The notes under the pieces are model-generated. The model searched no databases. It saw only the letters and a program-made list of their open reading frames with translations, and was not told the origin of the DNA. The position numbers and the translations under genes are program-made. Below are positions 55,856 to 64,000 of a stretch of DNA of 64,000 bases, in pieces. Where the stretch lies: assembly GCA_011799875.1 (NCBI GenBank), contig CM022299.1:338790447-338854446 (forward strand), written 5' to 3'. The stretch's first letter is position 1. The number at the start of each line of letters is the position of its first letter. The DNA is from Thinopyrum elongatum (Eukaryota; Streptophyta; Magnoliopsida; Poales; Poaceae).

Positions 55856-57110
55856 ACTTAGGCGAGTACAGGACCGCAGCTAAGCCTCCGAGTGAGAGGG
55901 TTGCTCATCACTCGGTAGGATTTTTTAAACTTAGGCGAGTACAGGACTGCAGCTAAGCCCCGGAGTGACAGGGTTGCTCATCACTCGGTAGGATTTTTTT
56001 AAACTTAGGCGAGTATAGGACTGCAGCTAAGCCCCCGAGTGAGAGGGTTGCTCATCACTCGGTAGGATTTTTAAACTTAGGCGAGTACAGGAGTGCAGCT
56101 ATGCCTCCGAGTGAGAGGGTTGCTCATCACCTCGGTAGGATTTTTTTAAACTTAGGCGAGTACAGGACTGCAGCTAAGCCCCCGAGTGAGAGGGTTGCTC
56201 ATCACTCGGTAGGATTTTTTAAACTTAGGCGAGTACAGGACTGCAGCTAAGCCCCGAGTGAGAGGGTTGCTCATCACTCGGTAGGAATTTTTAAACTTAG
56301 GCGAGTACAGGACTGCAGTAAGCCCCAGTGAGAGGGTTGCTCATCACTCGGTAGGATGTTTTTAAACTTAGGCGAGTACAGGACTGTAGCTAAGCCCCGA
56401 GTGAGAGGTTGCTCATCACTCGGTAGGATTTTTTAAACTTAGGCGAGTACAGGACTGCAGCTAAGCCTCCGAGTGAGAGGGTTGCTCATCACTCGGTAGG
56501 ATTTTTTTAAACTTAGGCGAGTACAGGACTGCAGCTAAGCCCCCGAGTGAGAGGGTTGCTCATCACTCGGGAGGATTTTTTTAAACTTAGGCGAGTACAG
56601 GACTGCAGCTAAGCCCCGAGTGAGAGGGTTGCTCATCACTCGGTAGGATTTTTTTAAACTTAGGCGAGTACAGGACTGCAGCTAAGCCTCCGGTGAGAGG
56701 GTTGCCTATCACTCGGTGATTTTTTTTTAAACTTAGGCGAGTACAGGACTGCAGCTAAGCCCCCGAGTGAGAGGGTTGCTCATCCATCGTAGGATTTTTT
56801 AAACTTAGGCGAGTACAGGACTGCAGCTAAGCCCCGAGTGAGAGGGTTGCTCATCACTCGGTAGGAATTTTTTAAACTTAGGCGAGTACAGGACTGTAGC
56901 TAAGCCCCCGAGTGAGAGGGTTGCTCATCACTCGGTAGGATTTTTTAAACTTAGGCGAGTACATGACTGCAGCTAAGCCTCCGAGTGAGAGGGTTGCTCA
57001 TCACTCGGTAGGATTTTCTTAAACTTAGGCGAGTTCAGGACTGCAGCTAAGCCCCTGAGTGAGAGGGTTGCTCATCACTCGGTAGGATTTTTTTTAAACT
57101 TAGGCGAATC
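55856..57110. repeat. 73-bp tandem array with an internal hairpin, about 17 copies
   Basis: AACTTAGGCGAGTACAGGAC recurs about every 73 bases from 55862 to 57102. Each unit contains CCGAGTGA, twelve bases, then TCACTCGG, which can fold as an 8-bp stem. Copies differ by point changes and by the length of the T run before AAACTTAGG. The array lies between the antisense gene's 3' end and the integrase 3' end, where the two transcripts would converge. Confidence 0.95.
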
Positions 57111-57248
57111 GGATTCGCGGCTAAGCCACCCAATGGGAGATTTTGGACACATGTATTGGTAACAACAATCATTTAGGAGACTGTAAAACCATGTCTTTGA
57201 TAAACAAACTGAAAGGTACTCTTTATTACATCTCATCAGTCTGAACAC

Positions 57249-58817
57249 TTAAGTATAAAAACGGCGGAGTAGCTCTGCAATCCAAGCGCGCGGCTCGTCT
57301 TTATTATGCTCCACATTGTAGAGGTGATACGCTCCGTTGTGGAGCACCTTGGTGACGATGAAGGGACCTTCCCAAGCGGGGGCAAGTTTGTGAGGCCGTT
57401 GCTGGTCCACTCGGAGCACAAGGTCTCCTTCCTGAAATGCTCGACCCTTCACATTTCTGGCATATAATCGACGAAGGTCTTGCTGATAAATGGTCGAAAG
57501 GATCAAGGCCATCTCTCTCTCTTCTTCCAAAAGATCAACAACATCTTCTCGAGCTCGTTCTGCTTCAGATTCTGAAAAAAGTTCTACTCGGGGCGCATTG
57601 TGAAGCAAGTCACTCGGCAGCACAGCCTCAGCCCCATAGACCATGAAGAAGGGGGTTCGACCAGTCGACCGATTTGGTGTTGTTCTTAATCCCCAAAGGA
57701 CTGACGGTAGCTCATCTATCCAAGCGCCGGCCGCATGTTTAAGGTCGCGCATCAATCGAGGTTTCAGACCTTTGAGAATCAAGTCGTTCGCTCTTTCTGC
57801 CTGTCCATTCGACTGAGGGTGGGCGACTGAAGCATAGTCGACCCGAGTACCTTGGGATGCACAGAAAGCTCGAAACTCATCAGAATCAAAGTTCGACCCA
57901 TTATCCGTGATGATGCTGTGTGGGACTCCATATCTAAAAGTTAAACCTCTGATGAAGCTGACCGCAGTGCTTGCATCCAGGTTTTTGACAGGTTTAGCTT
58001 CGATCCACTTGGTGAACTTGTCGACTGCTACAAGCACATGGGTGAAACCACTCCTGCCAGTCTTCAGAGGTCCCACCATATCCAAACCCCAAACAGCGAA
58101 TGGCCAGACAAGTGGAATGGTCTTCAGGGCTGAAGCGGGTTTGTGGGACATGTTGGAGTAGAACTGACAGCCCTCACATTTATCAATTATCTCCTTTGCC
58201 ATCTCATTTGCCCGCGGCCAATAAAACCCTGCTCGATACGCTTTGGCCACGATGGCCCGAGAAGACGCATGGTGACCACAGGTTCCCGAGTGAATATCAT
58301 CAAGGATCATTCGTCCTTCTTCCGGAGTGACGCATTTCTGAACGACCCTAGTGACACTTTCTCTATAGAGTTGCCCCCCCATCACTGTGAAGGCTTTGGA
58401 TCGATGGACAATCTGGCGAGCCTCTTCTTCATCCTCTGGAAGCTCTTTCCTGAGAATATATGCAATGTACGGCACGGTCCAATCTAGAATAACAATCAAA
58501 ACGTCCATGATCAAGTTGACCACAACTGGGACTTCAACTTCAGTCGGATCAGTGGAACTTTTGGGCTGTGGGGGCTCTTCTATGAAGGGATCTTCTTGAA
58601 CTGATGGTGCGTGAATATGCTCCAAAAACACATTGCTGGGAATAGGCTCCCGCTTGGATCCTATCTTCACCAAGTTATCAGCTGCTTGATTCTTCAGTCG
58701 AGGTATATGGTGGAGCTCTAGCCCCTCAAACTTCTTTTCCAACTTTCTCACCGCATTGCAATAACCAGTCATAGCTTGGCTCCTGACGTCCCACTCCTTC
58801 ATCACTTGATTAACCAC
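57249..58817 (-). pseudogene. pol: Gypsy-3 integrase with the end of the second RNase H
   Basis: An open frame of about 522 residues. It starts with the C-terminal part of the plant-type RNase H (LELHHIPRLKNQAADNLVKI). It then has the integrase zinc region HSGTCGHHASSRAI...CEGCQ, the core Asp in WGLDMVGPL, Asp in IITDNGSNF and Glu in HPQSNGQAERANDLI, and a C-terminal domain ending WIAELLRRFYT. All three catalytic residues are present. It is separated from the upstream part only by the TGA at 58818-58820. Confidence 0.94.
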
Positions 58818-60460
58818 TCAATCTGAGTCGCCGTAAACCATTAGGCGACGGACGCCGAGTGAAATGGCCATTCGCAACCCATACAAGAGTGCTTCATATT
58901 CAGCTTCATTGTTGGAGGAATCAAAGTGAATCTGGAGAACATATCTGAGGTTGTCGCCTCGTGGAGATACCAGGACCACTCCAGCGCCTGAACCATTCAA
59001 CATCTTGGACCCGTCGAAGAACATAGTCCAATGTTCCGACTGTATCTGGGTCGGTAACTGTTGTTCAATCCACTCGACGAGGAAATCTGCTATCGCTTGA
59101 GACTTTATCGCTTTCTTTGCCTCGAACTTGATATCCAGTGGAAGGAGTTCAATCGCCCACTTTGCCACTCGACCATTTGCATCTCTGTTGTTTAGAATTT
59201 CTGACAACGGAGCGTCACTGATGACTGTAATCGAATGATCTGAGAAGTAATGTGCAACCTTCTTCGCGGTCATGTAGATTCCATAGACAAGCTTCTGATA
59301 ATGTGGATATCTCTGCTTGGATGGAGTTAAGACTTCAGAAATATAATACACTGGGCGCTGAACCTTGTAGGTTTTACCTTCTTCTTCCCGCTCGACCGTG
59401 AGTACTGTACTGACAACCTGTCCGGTGGCTGCTATATAAAGCAGTAAAGGCTCTTTGCTGATCGGAGCAGCAAGCACCGGCTGGGTGGAAAGCAGGGCTT
59501 TGAGCTCTGCAAACACTGCATCAGCTTCAGGAGTCCACTCGAACTTATCAGATTTCTTCATTAGTCGGTAAAGTGGCAATGCCTTTTCACCGATGCGAGA
59601 GATGAATCGACTCAAAGCGGCCAAACAACCAGTAAGCTTCTGAATGTCGTGTACACGCACAGGGCGTTTCATTCGGAGGATTGCACCAACTTTCTCTGGG
59701 TTTGCATCGATCCCACGTTCGGAAATGAGAAACCGAGTAACTTTCCACCTGGAACTCCAAATGTACACTTCGATGGATTAAGCTTGATATCATATCTTCT
59801 CAAATTGGCAAAGGTTTCAGCAAGGTCAGTCAGCAGGTCGGAACCTTTGCGCGACTTAACCACGATGTCATCCATGTACGCTTCCACATTCTGACTGATT
59901 TGAGTTAGCAGGCACTTCTGTATCATGCGCATGAATGTGGCACCAGCATTCTTGAGACCAAAGGGCATGGTGACATAGCAAAAGCACCCGAATGGGGTGA
60001 TAAAAGCTGTTTTTATTTCATCAGGTCCATACAGTCGGATCTGATGGTACCCGGAATATGCATCCAGGAAGGACAATCGCTCACATCCCGCAGTCGAGTC
60101 GACTATCTGATCGATGCGGGGGAGAGGAAAATGATCTTTCGGGCAGGCCCGATTGATATGCTTGAAATCAATGCACATACGGAGTGAATCGTCCTTCTTG
60201 GGAACCATGACAACATTGGCGAGCCACTCAGAGTGGTAAATCTCACGGATGAACTCAGCTGCCAGAAGCCGAGCCACCTCCTCGCCGATTGCCTTTCTCT
60301 TCTCCGCAGCGAACCGACGGAGGTGTTCTTTCACGGGTTTTGCCTTTGGATCAACTCGCAAACGGTGCTCAGCCAGCCCCGTGGGTACACCCGGCATGTC
60401 AGATGGCTTCCATGCGAAGATGTCCCAGTTCTCACGGAGGAACTGGATGAGCGCTTCTTC
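58818..60460 (-). pseudogene. pol: Gypsy-3 reverse transcriptase, RNase H and second RNase H
   Basis: Begins in frame after the TAG at 60461 with FLRENWDIFAW and MPGVPTGLAEHRLRV. RT motifs: ACPKDHFPLPRIDQIVD, FLDAYSGYHQI and the catalytic YMDDIVV. A one-base deletion near 59727 shifts the frame. RNase H and the plant-type RNase H follow (HWTMFFDGSK, with its Asp intact, SSNNEAEYEALLYGL, YGDSD) to the TGA at 58818-58820. Apart from the single deletion this part is well kept. Confidence 0.94.
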
Positions 60461-61459
60461 CTATTTGCTGTCGAGTGTTGTTGAGATATGAGTCGGTGCA
60501 GCACTGGGATCGGTCGGGTGAATGTGAACAGGCTTTGTTTCACCGGACGACTGAAATGCAGACTCGGAAGCGGGCTTCTTAGTGCGCAACAAATCACTCG
60601 GATCTGCAGTCTTCTTATACTCTTCCATTTCAATCACTGCCATCTGTTCATCGGCAATCCTAGAGCCCTTCTGGAGGCACTCTTCTGCTCGTTGCCGATT
60701 GCCAGTGACCGTGATCACGCCCTTGGGGCCAGGCATCTTCAGCTTGAGGTACACGTAACACGGTCGAGCCATGAAACGGGCATATGCAGTTCTGCCCAGA
60801 ATAGCATGATAGGCACTATGAAAATCCACAACTTCAAATGTCAGCTTCTCCTTGCGGTAATTCTTTGAGTCACCGAAAACCACGTCAAGAGTGATCTGTC
60901 TGAGTGAATCAGCTTTCTTCCCTGGAATGACAACATGGAACCGCATGTTGCTCTCACTGAGCCTGGACATCGGAATGCCCATCCCACGAAGAGTCTCTGC
61001 ATACAAAATGTTCAAACCGCTGCCACCATCCATCAAGACTTTGGTCAGTCGAGTGCCCCCAACGACCGGGTCGACCACCAACGCTTGCCTCCCGGGGGTG
61101 GCGACGTGCGGTGGGTGGTCAGATTGGTCGAATGTGATGGGAGTCTTTGACCATTTTAAGTATGTCGTCGTTGCCGGAGCAACCATGTTTACCTCTCTAT
61201 TTATGACTTTCAGTCGACTTTTACTCTCAATGTCAGCAAAAATCATCAAAGTGGAATTGACGTTAGGAAAACCGTCATCATCTTCTTCCTGATCACCATC
61301 CTTGTCAGACTATTTTTCCTTTTCATTGGGCTGTTTCTCTCGGAACTGCTGGATCAGGAGTCGACACTGTTGAGTGGTGTGTTTGGGATAAATCAGATTT
61401 CCCTCTTCATCCTTCTTGGTGTGAATGTGACATGGCAAGTCCAACACATCGTTCCCAGC
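60461..61459 (-). pseudogene. pol: Gypsy-3 gag C-terminus and protease
   Basis: Same frame as gag. A Cys/His set (CHIHTKKDEEG... HTTQQC) resembles the Tat-type zinc knuckle. A TAG lies near 61312. The protease has LMDGGSGLNILYAETL and closes at AILGRTAYARFM. The part ends in the TAG at 60461-60463, aligned with a TAG in Gypsy-2. Confidence 0.88.
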
Positions 61460-63469
61460 CTAATCTTTCACCTTCTTGGGGATCCAAGGTCCTTTGGGCT
61501 TTCCTTTGAATTTCCCTTGAGTTACAACTGCAGCTTCACCTGGACCTGCTGGCTCGGCTTTGCGTTTCTGCTTCCGACCCACTCCGGTGTCTTGGGCGAC
61601 TGGTTTGCCCTTCCCACTGCGGAGTCGGTCCTCTTCTTCACCATTAGCATACCGGGTGGCTATTTCCATCCCCCCGGTCAGAGACATATCTCCTGTCCGA
61701 CCGAATTTCAAGTTAAGCTCCCGATACCAAACGCCTTCCTTGAAGGCACAAACTGCTTGGTGTTGGGATACATTCTCTACCATGTGGTGTAATGTGGTCC
61801 ATCTTTGGATGTAATCCCTCAGAGTTTCATTCGGCTTCTGTACACAATGTTGCAATTCTGTCAACCCCGCAGGTCGTTTGCATGTGCCCTCGAATGTCCT
61901 GACAAACACTCGGGCTAACTCCTCCCAGCTGAATATACTGCCTGGGGCCAACTGATTCAGCCATGCTCTGGCCGATCCCTCCAGCATGAGAGGAAGGTGT
62001 TTCATGGCTACCTCATCATTTCCACCACCGATCTGGACAGCCACTCGGTAATCTTCCAGCCAAGTATCAGGCTTCGACTCGCCGGTGAACTTACTAACCC
62101 CAGTCGCCAACCTGAAGTTGGGGGGGATCTCAGCGGCTCTGATAGCTCTGCTAAATCACTCGGGACCCGAAACATGAATCCTGCTTCCACTCGGGCGATC
62201 CCTACCTTGCCCCTCTCTGTGTGCTTGGTTCCTGTCGACCAAACCTTGCACTAAAATTGACCTCGCATCAAACCCTAGCTCCCTTGGGTCGACCGGCGTC
62301 CTCCGCCCTCCACTGTACGGGCGCCTGTCATCATAGTGCCGGGGCACATATGATCCGCTTCTCAGAGGGGGTGTAGGCGCTCGACGGCGGTCATCACGGC
62401 CGAGTCGATGATCGTACTGCTCGTGGATCCGACCCAAATGCTGATCCTGGCGATGCACCCACCCTTCACGTCGCGGAGGCGATCTTGGGCTGTGAGCCGA
62501 CTGAACTGTGTCAGCCACCACATATCTGCTATGGATTCTGTCACGCGATTGTGATACCGCAGTATTTTGGTCTCCTGCCGCCCGGAGCAGAGCCCGGATC
62601 TGCATCAAACCTCGTCCAGCTTCTGACTGGGATGGCTGGATGGATTCTACTATACGAGCTGTGGCTGCAAGATTCTAAATCGGAGTGCGGTATACCTGAG
62701 GTTTAGGAGGGAATAATTGCCTCTGTCGACTGGACTCAGGAATCCGCTGTCGAGCACGTTCGTCGAGTGCATGTTGAAGATTTTCCAGTCGAGTGCGCTC
62801 AGCCAAAGTGGCCAAGCACGCTGCCTCCAAGGCCCGGGCCTCAGAGGTCTCTCCGATGATGGGTGTGTGGAGTGCTTCCGCGTTACGGCGGTGAAGTTCC
62901 TCCCTTCGCTGTGAAGTGAGGGTTTCGGGGTGGTATTCCTCGTGAACACGCGACGGATCGCCACCGCCGTCGCCGCCTCCGTTGCGACGCATGCCAGGCG
63001 GGCTACGTGGCGTGTCGACCATCAGGACCTCCGCCGCAGGATCGCTGTTGTCGCACTCGGACAGAGTCTCGACGGAGCCAGTCGACAGATCGAACAGGCC
63101 GTAGAGAGATTCATCGGGCTCGATTACCGCGACTTGAGGGGTGGCCGATTGACGTGCCACTGCATGCTTCACCCACCGCTGAAGCCACGATCGACCGAGT
63201 CGCTTGCGACGGCGAACAGCGGGGGACGAAGACGCCGTAGGAAATGACTGATATTGGGTCAACGGCTGCCGCAGAAGGACGCCGGGGACACATGCGCGAA
63301 AGTGCGTCGCCCCGCGGACGGGGAACATCTCGACGTCGAGGGGGGCCTCCTGGAGCCAGGCGGAGTCGTCGGCGTTGAAGACGAGCGCGCCGAGACGGAT
63401 CTCGTGGCCCTCAGCCAAACCTCCACCTGAAACCAAGATGATGGGAATCGGAAAAAATCGCAACCTCAC
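61460..63469 (-). pseudogene. gag: Gypsy-3 gag
   Basis: Starts at the ATG 63469, 22 bases beyond the primer site. There is an N-terminal segment of about 260 residues with an Arg/Glu-rich helix (RREELHRRNAEALHTPIIGE), a TAG at 62675-62677, an Arg-rich linker, and a TGA at 62156-62158. Then comes the retrotransposon gag domain (ESKPDTWLEDYRVAVQIGGG, MLEGSARAWLNQL, VFVRTFEGTCKRP) ending in a Lys-rich tail and a TAG at 61460-61462. All pieces are in one frame. Confidence 0.88.
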
Positions 63470-63490
63470 CGGAAAGTCGCTAAGACACCT

Positions 63491-63508
63491 GCCCCACGGT
63501 GGGCGCCA
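63491..63508 (-). other. Primer-binding site of Gypsy-3
   Basis: TGGCGCCCACCGTGGGGC on the minus strand, two bases inside the 5' LTR; identical to the site in Gypsy-2. Confidence 0.9.
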
Positions 63509-63510
63509 AC

Positions 63511-64000
63511 TGTCATGGTTCTAAGTCTGACAGTAGAATGGGGGGTAGGTATGAGGAGGCAAGATCCTAGCTACGGTGAAGTTGTGCACGCAAGATTTAT
63601 GAGTTCAGGCCCTTCTCGGAGGAAGTAACAACCCTACATCTCGGTGCCCGGAGGCTCGGTCGATTGACTTATGCGTGAAAGTTACAGGGGGTGCGAACCC
63701 TTGTGCCTGAGGAGGGGGGTGGCTTATATAGAGTGCGCCAGGACCCCAACCGTCCCACGTTACAAGGGTTTTAATGTCTGTAAAGACAGGACGTTACTGA
63801 TAAGGCCAGCAATAAAGGCAAATAAATGATCATTAAGACTATGGAGTGAACGCCTGACCCTTGCCATCCTGAGTGACCTTAGATCTTCTGTCTTCCGAGT
63901 GGTTTCCGATGGGGTCGAGTGAGTACACCCCGGTCGAATGGAATTGGGTTGTCCGAGTGAACTGTTGGTCGAGTGGGTTGCACCCTGTGGCGATTTCAGT
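63511..64000 (-). repeat. 5' LTR of Gypsy-3, partial (490 bp seen)
   Basis: Nearly identical to 46324-46813. The minus-strand TATA box CTATATAAG near 63724-63732 has the correct sense for gag-pol. The LTR continues past the window. Confidence 0.93.

Larger units (their letters stand above)
46324..64000 (-). mobile_element. Tat-type Ty3/gypsy retrotransposon (Gypsy-3), 5' LTR cut by the window edge
   Basis: The 3' LTR is at 46324-46919 and the start of the matching 5' LTR at 63511. The primer site is at 63491-63508, gag-pol on the minus strand (63469 to 57249), and a spliced antisense gene on the plus strand (47461-55500). It is inserted into the integrase start of Gypsy-1. A 4.3-kb solo LTR sits in its antisense intron 4. 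Over the 490 comparable LTR bases I count 10 differences (about 2%), so it looks younger than Gypsy-2. Confidence 0.95.

Noticed and set aside
55856..57110. Regular repeat array resembling a CRISPR
   Set aside because: The units are contiguous 73-bp tandem repeats without unique spacers, in plant nuclear DNA, and no cas genes are near.

Overview
This is plant nuclear DNA from a large, repeat-rich grass genome, most likely a Triticeae species (wheat, barley or a relative). The evidence is the mix of transposon types: Ty1/copia and Ty3/gypsy elements with TG...CA long terminal repeats (LTRs), tRNA-Met, Asp-type and Tat-type primer sites, CACTA DNA transposons, a Stowaway miniature element and a Cassandra-like 5S-bearing LTR. 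I found no ordinary host gene outside transposable elements (TEs). Family names are from memory of motifs and could not be searched.

The window is a nested stack. (1) Bases 1-5830 hold the 5' part of a minus-strand copia element (Copia-1; LTR 4316-5830), inserted into (2) CACTA-A, whose right end is at 14353. CACTA-A in turn interrupts the LTR of (3) a second copia element (Copia-2; 14354-15167). Copia-2's gag is cut by (4) a plus-strand Athila-type gypsy element (Gypsy-1, Sabrina/WHAM-like; LTR 15168-16683). Gypsy-1 is the backbone of the rest of the window and is broken three times: by Gypsy-2 (16920-30787, target-site duplication CTGAT), by CACTA-B (33521-45562, duplication TTG) and by Gypsy-3 (46324 to beyond 64000). 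Gypsy-3 carries its own insertion, a 4274-bp solo LTR (49996-54269, duplication CCGTA).

Gypsy-2 and Gypsy-3 are minus-strand Tat-type elements. Each has gag, protease, reverse transcriptase, RNase H, a second plant-type RNase H and integrase on the minus strand, and a spliced antisense gene on the plus strand with a PF04195-like domain. The antisense gene has its own TATA box and converges on pol. All coding regions are damaged by stops or frameshifts. Hand-counted LTR divergence is about 4.7% for Gypsy-2 and about 2% for the visible part of Gypsy-3.

The two CACTA elements are related and lack a recognisable transposase. They share subterminal repeats, long internal arrays, a promoter-like block, a leader peptide and the 3' exons of a B3-domain gene. 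Between these shared ends they carry different cargo: an AP2/ERF domain in CACTA-A and an unrecognised domain in CACTA-B. CACTA-A also carries an antisense F-box gene fragment, and CACTA-B two unrecognised genes and a 5S-rRNA-derived LTR.

The strongest candidate for something undescribed is a two-hairpin module found five times in introns of the antisense genes of Gypsy-2 and Gypsy-3. The arms differ in sequence between copies but stay self-complementary.
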